Source: DATBSL01 sp964561785
GTDB lineage: Bacteria > Acidobacteriota > Vicinamibacteria > Fen-336
Assembly: GCA_964561785.1 (NCBI GenBank)
Contig: CAZLRF010000024.1
Coordinates: 1-64,000 of the forward strand
Reading direction: 5' to 3'
DNA: 64,000 nt
Positions 32,211-40,255 of this stretch are shown here, in pieces. Every line of letters starts with the position of its first letter. Positions within the stretch are counted from its first letter, which is position 1. Below the pieces are notes generated by a model. The model did no database searches, had not been told where the DNA came from, and saw nothing but the letters and a program-made list of their open reading frames with translations. The translations under genes were made by a program, and so were the position numbers.

Positions 32211-32875
32211 GCCGGACGGTGCTCCCGCTCGCCCTGGCCGCGGCTCTCGCCCCGGTCGCCCTCCACGCCCAGGCCGCGACCACCCCGCACGAGATGCACC
32301 GGCGGCACGCGGACCCGACGGCGTACGTCGCCTCGCTCGACGACCCCGCCCGGGACGCCTGGCAGAAGCCGGACGAGGTGCTGAAAGCCCTGGCCCTCGA
32401 GCCCGGCGAGGCGGTGGCCGACATCGGGGCCGGCTCGGGCTACTTCACGGCGCGCCTGGCCCGCGCCGTGGGCGAGACCGGCCGCGTATACGCCGTCGAC
32501 GTCAGCCCCGAGATGGTCCGCCACCTCAACCGGCGCCTGCGGGACGCCGGCGTCCGCAACGTCTCCAGCGTCCTCGCCGACCCGGACGACCCGCTGCTCC
32601 CCGACGCCTCGGTCGACCGCGTGGTGATCGTCGACACGTGGCACCACATCGAGGACCAGCCGAGGTACCTGGGGCTCCTGAAGCGGGCGCTCCGGCCGGG
32701 CGGGCAGGTGGTCCACATCGACTTCCAGAAGCGGGACCTGCCGGTCGGCCCGCCCGCGGGGATGAAGATCGCCCGCGAGGACCTCGTGAAGCAGATGGAG
32801 GCGGCCGGCTTCCGCCTGGCCGCCGAGCACGGCTTCCTGCCCTACCAGTACTTCCTGGTGTTCGAGGGGCGCTGA
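32207..32875 (+). CDS. Signal-peptide-bearing SAM methyltransferase
   Basis: 222 residues. Residues 1-22 are a clear signal peptide (MSRTVLPLALAAALAPVALHAQA). The rest is a class I methyltransferase: motif I VADIGAGSGYFTARLA (about 70-85), acidic loop YAVDVSPEMV, motif post-II VDRVVIVDTWHHI and RALRPGGQVVHIDF. A methyltransferase outside the cytoplasm is odd because SAM is not known in the periplasm. Such exported members recur in several high-GC phyla. Either the signal is retained as an anchor, or the enzyme works on another cofactor. The gene overlaps the desulfurase-like gene by ATGA. Confidence 0.8.
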   Translation: MSRTVLPLALAAALAPVALHAQAATTPHEMHRRHADPTAYVASLDDPARDAWQKPDEVLKALALEPGEAVADIGAGSGYFTARLARAVGETGRVYAVDVSPEMVRHLNRRLRDAGVRNVSSVLADPDDPLLPDASVDRVVIVDTWHHIEDQPRYLGLLKRALRPGGQVVHIDFQKRDLPVGPPAGMKIAREDLVKQMEAAGFRLAAEHGFLPYQYFLVFEGR

Positions 32876-32951
32876 GGGAGCCCTCGACCGGCAGCCATCG
32901 GGGCTCTCGAGACCCCGGGCGTCACGCGCTCGACTGGCGCGCCGCTCGGCG

Positions 32952-33851
32952 TCAGTGAGCCTTCCCGTAGGCCATCTCGCCCGCCTCGACCCGGACCGGC
33001 ATCCAGTTCTGGGGCGGGGGCAGGGGGCAGGTGGCGTACGGGGTGAAGGCGCACGGCGGGTTGTAGGCCTTGTTGAAGTCGAGGACGACCTTGCCCGCCT
33101 TCGGCATGTCCGCGTAGAGGAAGCGGCCCGCGCCGTAGGTCTCCTTGCCGCTCGTCTGGTCGCGCAGGATGAAGAACAGCTGCTCGGCGCGAGGGTCCTC
33201 GAGGACGCCGTCGAGCCGCACGGTCTTTCCGTTCAGCACGAACTCGGCGTAGCCGGGGCTCGGCATGGCTTCGCTCTGGCCGAGCACGTTCGGGACCTTG
33301 ACCGGCTTCGGCTGCGGGTGGGACACCCACTGCGCCTCCACGCGGTAGGCCTCCGCGATCGGGAACCACTTGAGGCCGGCGAACTCGCGACGAGCCGGGT
33401 TGTTCTTGTCCTTGAGGCGGATGCCGAGCTTGCCCCCGCGCTCGATCACGTTGAGGCTCAGGGAGCCCATCTCGAGCACGTCCGCGTTGCCGCTCGTGTC
33501 CGGGCGCATCTCCCTCGGGCTCGTGAGGGACCGCGGGCCGATCCGCCCGGCCGTGCCGGGCAGGAGGGTGACGGTCACCTGGCCGTCCCGCAGCGTGAAG
33601 ATGCCCGCCTTCGCCGGCGCCGTCCCCGCGGGGAGCACGATGTCGCCGGCCGGGTCGGTCCCGAAGCGGTTCTCGCCCTCCTTCAACCAGAACAGTCCCG
33701 CGAGCGTCAGCCAGCCGCCGTCGGCCCTGAGGCGCGCCTCGCGCTCCTCGCGCCACTTGCGGACCGCCGCCTCGTAGGTCTCGTCGGCCGTCACCGTCCC
33801 CAGGAGCCCCGCGGCCAGGAGCGCCGCGCAAAGCGCCGCCGTCATCCTCAT
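32952..33851 (-). CDS. DUF1684 family exported protein
   Basis: 299 residues. Residues 1-22 are a signal peptide (MRMTAALCAALLAAGLLGTVTA). The mature part is DUF1684: WREEREARLRADGGWLTLAGLFWLKEG (shown in part), then ERGGKLGIRLKDKNNPARRE, KWFPIAEAYRVEA and the C-terminal FNKAYNPPCAFTPYATCPLPPPQN. The domain is widespread but of unknown function. The gene faces the methyltransferase (convergent) and is divergent from the PilB-like gene. Confidence 0.88.
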   Translation of the reverse strand: MRMTAALCAALLAAGLLGTVTADETYEAAVRKWREEREARLRADGGWLTLAGLFWLKEGENRFGTDPAGDIVLPAGTAPAKAGIFTLRDGQVTVTLLPGTAGRIGPRSLTSPREMRPDTSGNADVLEMGSLSLNVIERGGKLGIRLKDKNNPARREFAGLKWFPIAEAYRVEAQWVSHPQPKPVKVPNVLGQSEAMPSPGYAEFVLNGKTVRLDGVLEDPRAEQLFFILRDQTSGKETYGAGRFLYADMPKAGKVVLDFNKAYNPPCAFTPYATCPLPPPQNWMPVRVEAGEMAYGKAH

Positions 33852-33905
33852 CTCGCCAGCCCTCCGCGAGGCCCTAGCGTACGCGAAAACCGCCCGGAAG
33901 TGGGC

Positions 33906-33911
33906 TATCCT
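33906..33911 (+). promoter_or_regulatory. -10-like hexamer TATCCT at pilB-like start
   Basis: TATCCT ends 7 bases before ATG 33919, which would place the transcript start at the start codon (leaderless). No Shine-Dalgarno sequence is present between them, which fits. Confidence 0.4.
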
Positions 33912-33918
33912 CCGCTCC

Positions 33919-36210
33919 ATGGCCACGCCCGACGCCGCCCAGCGCGAGCTCCAATACAGGAAGCGCCTCATCGAGATCGCCAACCAGATCAACGCCGCCG
34001 CGAGCATCCAGGACATCCTGGTCGACATCAAGGACGAGATGCTCGACCTCGTCGCCGCGGAGAGGGTGACGATCTTCGCCCTCGACACCAAGAACCAGGA
34101 GCTGTTCTCGCTGTTCAAGGCCGGGCAGGAGGTCCGGGAGATCCGCGTCCCCAAGACCTTCGCCTCGATCGCGGGCTTCACCGCGCTGTCCCGCAAGACG
34201 GCGAACATCAAGGACGCCTACGACGCCTCCGAGCTGACCCGGCTGCACGCGAACCTCCGCTTCGACGCCCGGTGGGACAAGGCCTCCGGCTTCCGCACGA
34301 CCCAGGTCCTCTCGACGCCGATCCTGTTCGACAAGTACCTCCTCGGCGTGCTCCAGCTCGTCAACAAGCGGGGCGGGGCGTCCTTCTCCACGCGTGACGT
34401 GGAGGCGGCGGAAGAGCTCGCCAAGATCCTCGGCATCGCCTTCTACAACCAGGCGCGGGCCGCCCGCCAGAACAAGCCCTCGAAGTTCGGCGCCCTCGTC
34501 GACAAGGGGCTCGTCTCGGAGAAGGACCTCCAGAAGGCGATCGAGACCGCCCGCATCAACCAGCTCGACGTGGCCAAGATCCTGGTCGAGGAGGCGCGGG
34601 TCCCGAAGGAGGAGGTGCTCGCCGCGCTCGCCCAGTTCTACAACTGCGCGGCCTGGGCGCCGGCGGGCAAGACGATGCCGGAGGAGCTCAAGCAGCGCGT
34701 CTCCGCCGACTTCCTCAAGAAGAACCTCTGCGCCCCGCTCGAGCGGCGGGAGGGCACCGTGCGGGTGGCGGTCGAGGACCCGTTCGACCTCACCCGCCTC
34801 GACGCGATCAAGGCGATGAACATCGCGCCCCGCTGCGAGTTCCTCGTGGGCCTGCGCGAGGACATCCTCGCCTACGTCCGGGCGAGCTACGGGGAGTCGG
34901 GCCCGCTCGTCGAGGAGGCGGACCTCGGCCGGATCATCAACGACCTCGGGACGGGAGAGGAGAGCGAGGTCGAGGGCGAGGCGGAGGAGAAGCAGCCCGA
35001 GGTCGACGAGACCGACAGCGGCATCGTCAAGCTGTGCAACCAGATCATCATCGACGCCTACAACAAGGGGGCCTCCGACATCCACGTCGAGCCCTACGGC
35101 AAGTCGATGCCGTGCCTCGTCCGGCTCCGGGTCGACGGCGACTGCCAGAAGTACATCGAGGTCCCCGCCCCCCACCGCAACGCGCTCGTCCAGCGCCTCA
35201 AGATCATGGCCAAGCTGGACATCGCGGAGAAGAGGAAGCCCCAGGACGGGAAGATCCGCTTCCGGGGCCCGATGGGGACGATCGAGCTTCGGGTGGCGAC
35301 GATCCCCACCGCCGGCGGCAACGAGGACGTGGTCATGCGCATCCTCGCCGCGTCGAAGCCGCTGCCCCTCGAGCGGATGGGGTTCTCCGAGCGCAACCTC
35401 GCCGAGTTCAAGCGGATCCTCGAGAAGCCCTACGGGATCTGCCTGGTCGTCGGGCCCACCGGGTCCGGCAAGACCACCACCCTGCACTCCGCCCTCGGCT
35501 ACATCAACACCGAGGACATGAAGATCTGGACGGCGGAAGACCCGGTCGAGATCACGCAGCCCGGCCTGCGCCAGGTCCAGGTCCACCCGAAGATCGACTT
35601 CACGTTCGCCGCCGCGATGCGCTCGTTCCTCCGCGCCGACCCCGACGTGATCATGGTCGGCGAGATGCGCGACCACGAGACAGCGGCGATCGGGATCGAG
35701 GCCTCCCTCACCGGGCACCTCGTCTTCTCGACCCTGCACACGAACTCGGCCCCGGAGACGATCACCCGCCTGCTCGACATGGACATCGACCCGTTCAACT
35801 TCGCGGACGCGCTGCTCGGCATCTGCGCCCAGCGGCTCGTGCGCACCCTGTGCGGCGGGTGCAAGGAGCCCTACGCCCCGAGCGCGGACGAGTTCGCGGA
35901 GCTCGTGCGCGAGTACGGGGCCGAGCAGTGGGACCGGGTGGGCCTCGCGTACTCGCCCGAGCTGCGGCTGCACCGGCCGAAGGGGTGCCCGAAGTGCGGG
36001 GGCACGGGCTACAAGGGGCGCATGGGCATCCACGAGCTCCTCGTCGCCACGGACGAGGTCAAGCGGATGATCCAGAAGCGCACGCCGGTCGAGCATCTGC
36101 GCGAGCAGGCCATGCGCGAGGGGATGACGACGCTGCTCCAGGACGGGATCCTGAAGGTGCTCGCCGGCCACACCGACTTCAAGCAGGTCCGGGCGGTCTG
36201 CATCAAGTAG
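33919..36210 (+). CDS. GAF-domain PilB/GspE-type secretion ATPase
   Basis: 763 residues in four parts. An N-terminal GAF domain (about 11-165; QDILVDIKDEMLDLVAAERVT start) is joined to an MshEN/GspE-N domain (about 180-330; the LVDKGLVSEKDLQKAI repeat) that in relatives binds c-di-GMP. The type II/IV ATPase core follows: GPTGSGKTTT Walker A (~512), ASDIHVEPYGKSMPCLVRLRV, GEMRDHETA Walker B and STLHTNSAPETITRL His box. A zinc tetracysteine closes it (CGGC ~643, CPKCGGTGY ~691). It powers type IV pilus or type II assembly. A GAF sensor in front is unusual and suggests small-molecule control. Confidence 0.88.
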   Translation: MATPDAAQRELQYRKRLIEIANQINAAASIQDILVDIKDEMLDLVAAERVTIFALDTKNQELFSLFKAGQEVREIRVPKTFASIAGFTALSRKTANIKDAYDASELTRLHANLRFDARWDKASGFRTTQVLSTPILFDKYLLGVLQLVNKRGGASFSTRDVEAAEELAKILGIAFYNQARAARQNKPSKFGALVDKGLVSEKDLQKAIETARINQLDVAKILVEEARVPKEEVLAALAQFYNCAAWAPAGKTMPEELKQRVSADFLKKNLCAPLERREGTVRVAVEDPFDLTRLDAIKAMNIAPRCEFLVGLREDILAYVRASYGESGPLVEEADLGRIINDLGTGEESEVEGEAEEKQPEVDETDSGIVKLCNQIIIDAYNKGASDIHVEPYGKSMPCLVRLRVDGDCQKYIEVPAPHRNALVQRLKIMAKLDIAEKRKPQDGKIRFRGPMGTIELRVATIPTAGGNEDVVMRILAASKPLPLERMGFSERNLAEFKRILEKPYGICLVVGPTGSGKTTTLHSALGYINTEDMKIWTAEDPVEITQPGLRQVQVHPKIDFTFAAAMRSFLRADPDVIMVGEMRDHETAAIGIEASLTGHLVFSTLHTNSAPETITRLLDMDIDPFNFADALLGICAQRLVRTLCGGCKEPYAPSADEFAELVREYGAEQWDRVGLAYSPELRLHRPKGCPKCGGTGYKGRMGIHELLVATDEVKRMIQKRTPVEHLREQAMREGMTTLLQDGILKVLAGHTDFKQVRAVCIK

Positions 36211-36222
36211 GGGGAGCGGGAG

Positions 36223-36486
36223 ATGGCGAACTGGATGGGGGGCAGCTGCCCGGCGATGGCGAGCCAGATCGCGGGGGGCTTCTGCACGGTGACCTCGGCC
36301 ACCCTGCGGGGGTTCCTCCCCGCCGAGCTCTCCGCGCTCAAGCTCGAGCTCGAGAAGCAGCTCCGCACCGCCCGGGCCGAGGTCCCGCCCCAGGACGACG
36401 CGCTCGCCCAGCAGGCGCGGAACCACAGGATCGGCCGCCTCACCCAGGCCCTGCAGGTCGTCAACAACCAGATGTTCTCCCGGTGA
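36223..36486 (+). CDS. Small hypothetical protein between secretion ATPase and symporter
   Basis: 87 residues, not recognised. It begins MANWMGGSCPAMASQIAGGFCTVTSAT, with two Cys (about 9 and 21), and the C-terminal half is a coiled-coil-like helix (LSALKLELEKQLRTARAEV, then NHRIGRLTQALQVVNNQM). GGGGAGCGGGAG precedes the ATG. It follows the ATPase gene by 12 bases and precedes the symporter by 10, so it is in the same transcript. Confidence 0.55.
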   Translation: MANWMGGSCPAMASQIAGGFCTVTSATLRGFLPAELSALKLELEKQLRTARAEVPPQDDALAQQARNHRIGRLTQALQVVNNQMFSR

Positions 36487-36496
36487 GGGCGAACCC

Positions 36497-37939
36497 GTGA
36501 CCACGTCCGCCGTGGACTTCGCCGTCCTCGGCCTGTACCTCACCGGGGTCGTGGCCTTCGGCCTGTGGGTCGGCCGCGAGCAGAAGGGCGCGGCCGACTA
36601 CATGCTCGGCGACCGCGACATCGCCTGGTGGGGCCTGCTGTTCTCGATCGTGGCCACCGAGACGAGCACGGTCACCTTCCTGAGCATCCCCGGCTTCGCC
36701 TGGAGCCGGGACCTCACCTTCCTCCAGCTTCCCCTCGGCTATCTGATCGGCCGCTTCCTGGTCGTGCGGCTCCTCCTGCCCCACTACTTCTCCGGCGAGT
36801 ACTTCACCGCCTACGAGGTCCTGCGCAAGCGGTTCGGGGGCGCGGTCGGCCAGGCGGCGTCGGCGCTGTTCATCGTCACCCGCAGCCTGGCCGACGGGCT
36901 GCGCCTGTTCCTCACCGCGATCGTGGTCCAGGAGCTCGCGGGGCTGAGCCTGCCCGTCTCGGTGGCGCTCGTAGGGGTCACGACCATCGTCTACACGTTC
37001 GTGGGCGGCATGAAGGCGGTGGTCTGGACCGACGTCGCGCAGTTCGCCATCTACAACGTCGGCGCGGTCGTGGCCTTCGTCCTCCTCCTCGCCCGCCTCC
37101 CCGGGGGCTGGGGCCAGCTCGTGGCCGAGGCCTCGGCCGCGGGCAAGCTGCGGCTCGTCGACCTCTCGGCCGCCCTCGACAACCCCTACACCCTCTGGGC
37201 GGGCCTCGTCGGCGGGATGGTCCTCACGATCGGCTCCCACGGGGCGGACCAGCTCATGGTGCAGCGCTACCTCTGCGCCCGCTCCCGGCGCGAGGCGGGG
37301 CGCGCGGTGTGGATGAGCGGCGTCGTGGTGTTCGTGCAGTTCGCGCTCTTCCTGCTGATCGGGGTCGGCCTCTACGTCTTCTACCAGGCCTTCCCGCCCG
37401 CCACGGCCTTCGACCGGCCCGATCGCGTCTTCGTCCGCTTCATCGTCGACGAGCTGCCGCGGGGGATGGTCGGCCTCGTCATCGGGGCGATCTTCGCCGC
37501 CGCGATGTCGACGCTCTCGGGCTCGCTCAACTCCTCCGCCACCGCCGCGGTCACCGACTTCTACCGTCCCCTCGTGCGGCCCGGGGCCACCTCCGTGCAC
37601 CTGCTGCGGGTGACGCAGGTCCTGACCCTCGTGTTCGGCCTCGTGCAGATCGCGGTCGCCCTCGGGGGGCCGCTGCTCGGCCGCACGGTCGTCGAGGCCG
37701 TGCTCACGATCGCCGGCTTCACGACCGGGATCATCCTCGGCGTCTTCTTCCTCGGGATCTTCACGAGCGGCGTGGGGCGCCGGGCGGCGCTCGCCGGGCT
37801 GCTGCTGGGCCTCGCCACGATCTCCGGCGTGGCGTTCGGGACGGCGCTCGCCTGGCCGTGGTACACGCTCGTGGGGTCGGCGGCCACGTTCGCGTTCGGC
37901 CTCGCGGCGAGCCGGGTGTGGCCGCGGGAGGACGAGTAG
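36497..37939 (+). CDS. Sodium:solute symporter (SSS family)
   Basis: 480 residues with about 13 transmembrane helices. Family hallmarks: GREQKGAADYMLGDRDIAWW (about 27-46), SIVATETSTVTFLSIPGF for Na+ binding in TM1/TM2, VYTFVGGMKAVVWTDVAQF and GAIFAAAMSTLSGSLNSSATA. The start is GTG 36497. The substrate is unknown. It ends 7 bases from the convergent DUF1343-serine hydrolase-GHL10 operon, whose products could release cell-wall sugars, so import of such a sugar is a reasonable guess. Confidence 0.9.
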   Translation: MTTSAVDFAVLGLYLTGVVAFGLWVGREQKGAADYMLGDRDIAWWGLLFSIVATETSTVTFLSIPGFAWSRDLTFLQLPLGYLIGRFLVVRLLLPHYFSGEYFTAYEVLRKRFGGAVGQAASALFIVTRSLADGLRLFLTAIVVQELAGLSLPVSVALVGVTTIVYTFVGGMKAVVWTDVAQFAIYNVGAVVAFVLLLARLPGGWGQLVAEASAAGKLRLVDLSAALDNPYTLWAGLVGGMVLTIGSHGADQLMVQRYLCARSRREAGRAVWMSGVVVFVQFALFLLIGVGLYVFYQAFPPATAFDRPDRVFVRFIVDELPRGMVGLVIGAIFAAAMSTLSGSLNSSATAAVTDFYRPLVRPGATSVHLLRVTQVLTLVFGLVQIAVALGGPLLGRTVVEAVLTIAGFTTGIILGVFFLGIFTSGVGRRAALAGLLLGLATISGVAFGTALAWPWYTLVGSAATFAFGLAASRVWPREDE

Positions 37940-37946
37940 CCGGCCT

Positions 37947-39161
37947 TCAGTACAAGAGCCACTCCGCCCGCTCGCGGCGCCAGCGCTCGATCCCCGGCTC
38001 CTGGGCGGCGAGGATCGCCTCGACGGGCTCGCCCTTCTCGAGCGCGGCCCGCACCTGCCTCGTTCCGCACAGGGTGTCGAGCCAGGCCCCGCCGCGCACC
38101 CACTCGAAGCCGGCCTGCCGCCGCAGAGAGGACAGGAGGCGCAGTCCGAGCGCGAACGGTCGGGCAGCGCCGGCGTCGATCACCCGCACCCGGACGCCGG
38201 GGCAGGCGACGCCTTCGTGCTTCGGGGACGGCGCGGCGGGAGACGCGACCGGCGTGAAGGTCTCCGGCGCGAGGGCGAAGCCGGGCGTCGCCGCCTCCCG
38301 GGCGAGCGCGTCGGCGTTCACCCAGGGGGCGCCCACCAGCAGGAAGGGCGCGTCCGTCCCGCGTCCCTCCGAGGCGTTCGTGGCCTCGACGAGACAGGTG
38401 CCCGGGTAGGCGAGGGCCGCCTCCGCGCTGCGCAGGTTCGGCGACGGGTTGCGCCAGGCCCGTCCTGTGTCGGCCCACGTCATCCGGCGGCTCCAGCCCG
38501 TCATCGCCACGACGCTCACGCGGCCCGGCTTCGCGCGGCGGGCGGCCACGAGCCGCGCCATCTCGCCGAGGGTGAGGCCGTGGACGAGCGGGCCCGGGGC
38601 CACCGACACCAGGCTGAAGGGCATCCCGGGGTCGCGGAGCGGGCCCTCGAGGCGCTCGCCGCCGAGGGGGTTCGGGCGGTCGAGCACGACCACCTCGAGC
38701 CCCGCGTCGAGCGCGGCGTCGAGCGCGAGGAGCATGGTGCTCGCGTAGGTGTAGAAGCGGACGCCCGCGTCCTGGAGATCGACGACGAGGACGTCGAGGC
38801 CCCGCAGGTCGTCCGCGGTGGGCGCCGTCTTCGCTCCGTAGAGGCTCACCACCGGAAGGCCGCTCTCCGCGTCCGTCCCGCTCGCGACCGTCTCGCCGGC
38901 GGCGGCGGTGCCCCGCAGGCCGTGCTCCGGCCCGAAGAGCCGGACGAGCGGGACGCCGCAGCCGCGCAGCACGTCGATCGCGTGGGGTCCGTCCTCCGCG
39001 AGCGAGGCGCCGTGCCCGAGGAGGCCGGCCCTCTTCCCCCGCAGGCGCGAGCCGCCCTCGGCGAGGACGCGCTCGAGGCCGACCGACACCGCAGGGGCGG
39101 CAAGACCCCTCCGCGCCACGAGCGGCAGGGGGGCGGCGGCGAGGAACGCGCGGCGCCTCAC
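37947..39161 (-). CDS. DUF1343 protein (NamZ-like exo-beta-N-acetylmuramidase)
   Basis: 404 residues. GTG 39161 starts a twin-arginine-like signal (VRRRAFLAAAPLPLVARRGLAAPA, cut to its core here). The DUF1343 core is clear: RLFGPEHGLRGTAAAGE, LVVDLQDAGVRFYTYASTM, VVVLDRPNPLGG, GLTLGEMARL and YPGTCLVEATNASEGRGT. Characterised DUF1343 enzymes (Bacillus NamZ) remove terminal MurNAc from peptidoglycan fragments. The gene overlaps the serine hydrolase by GTGA and is last in a three-gene operon. This assignment is by family; the catalytic residues were not verified. Confidence 0.88.
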   Translation of the reverse strand: MRRRAFLAAAPLPLVARRGLAAPAVSVGLERVLAEGGSRLRGKRAGLLGHGASLAEDGPHAIDVLRGCGVPLVRLFGPEHGLRGTAAAGETVASGTDAESGLPVVSLYGAKTAPTADDLRGLDVLVVDLQDAGVRFYTYASTMLLALDAALDAGLEVVVLDRPNPLGGERLEGPLRDPGMPFSLVSVAPGPLVHGLTLGEMARLVAARRAKPGRVSVVAMTGWSRRMTWADTGRAWRNPSPNLRSAEAALAYPGTCLVEATNASEGRGTDAPFLLVGAPWVNADALAREAATPGFALAPETFTPVASPAAPSPKHEGVACPGVRVRVIDAGAARPFALGLRLLSSLRRQAGFEWVRGGAWLDTLCGTRQVRAALEKGEPVEAILAAQEPGIERWRRERAEWLLY

Positions 39162-40255
39162 GGCCGCTCGAGCGCTTGCACGACGGCGTCGGCGACCCGC
39201 GCGCGCACGGCGCGGATCTTGTCGTTCTCGCGGGTCGGGTGGACCCGGTTCGTCAGCAGGATCACGAAGAGCCCCCGCTCGGGGTCCATCCACATCGAGG
39301 TCCCGGTGAAGCCGGTGTGGCCGAACGACCGCGCGGACAGCAGGGAGCCCGCCGAGGAGTAGCCCGGCTCGCCGGGGGTCGAGCTGCGCCGGCCCGACTC
39401 GTCGCTCGGGGTGTCCCAGCCGAGGGCCCGGGAGGAGCCCGGGACGCCCGCCCGCGTCGTGAACAGCTCGATCGTCGCCCGGGAGACGAGGCGACGCCCG
39501 GCGAAGGTCCCGCGGTCGAGCAGCATCGTCCCGAGCCGCGCGAGGTCGGGAGCCGTGCCGAAGAGGCCCGCGTGCGGGGCGACCCCCCCGAGCGCGAACG
39601 CGTTCTCGTCGTGCACCTCGCCCCTGACGATCCGCCCCCGCCAGGGGTCCTCCTCGGTGGGGGCGATCCGCGGCAGGAGCGCGGCGGGCGGCCGGAACAG
39701 CGTGTCCTTCATCCCCAGCGGCTCGAGCACGCGGCCGCGGGCGAGCGATTCGAAGCCGGCGCCGCTCAGGCGCTCGAGGATCTCCCCGACGAGCAAGATG
39801 CCGAGGTCGCTGTAGACCGACTTCGTCCCCGGCTCGTACTGCAGGTCCGTCCCGAGGATGCGCCGGAGGTACTCCTCCTTGCCTCGCGCCTCCTTGTAGA
39901 AGGGCGCCCACCACAGGAGCCCCCCGGAGTGGGTCAGGAGGTGGCGGACCGTCACCCGTCCCTTCGCCTCCCCGGTGAACGACGGGAAGAACGAGGCCAC
40001 CCGCGCGGCGAGGTCGAGCTTGCCCTCGTCGACGAGGGTCATCGCGATCGTGGTCGTGACGACGACCTTGGTCAGGCTCGCGAGGTCGTAGATCGTGTCG
40101 GGGGCCGCCTCCGGGGAGGCGGGGTCGAACGACAGCCGGCCGAAGGCCCGCAGGTGGACGAGCGCGCCCCCGAGGCCCACGGCGAGGACACCCCCGGGGA
40201 ACGCGCGGTCGAGGACGGCCGAGCGCACCACCTCGTCGGCCGCGTCGAGCTTCAT
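39158..40255 (-). CDS. Serine hydrolase, beta-lactamase/class C type
   Basis: 365 residues, serine beta-lactamase/penicillin-binding fold. SxxK is SLTK (Ser60, Lys63), the second motif is YSDLG in place of YxN, and the third box is GHTGFTG. No signal peptide is visible, so it may be cytoplasmic or exported otherwise. Relatives include D-aminopeptidases, esterases and AmpC-like enzymes. In cell-wall-scavenging loci next to DUF1343 it may act on peptide or ester bonds in muropeptides. ATG 40255 overlaps the stop of the GHL10 gene. Confidence 0.88.
   Translation of the reverse strand: MKLDAADEVVRSAVLDRAFPGGVLAVGLGGALVHLRAFGRLSFDPASPEAAPDTIYDLASLTKVVVTTTIAMTLVDEGKLDLAARVASFFPSFTGEAKGRVTVRHLLTHSGGLLWWAPFYKEARGKEEYLRRILGTDLQYEPGTKSVYSDLGILLVGEILERLSGAGFESLARGRVLEPLGMKDTLFRPPAALLPRIAPTEEDPWRGRIVRGEVHDENAFALGGVAPHAGLFGTAPDLARLGTMLLDRGTFAGRRLVSRATIELFTTRAGVPGSSRALGWDTPSDESGRRSSTPGEPGYSSAGSLLSARSFGHTGFTGTSMWMDPERGLFVILLTNRVHPTRENDKIRAVRARVADAVVQALERP

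Noticed and set aside
32876..32951. Hairpin GAGCCC...GGGCTC between convergent genes as a terminator
   Set aside because: The stem is only about 6 bp with a long loop and no T-run; too weak to call.
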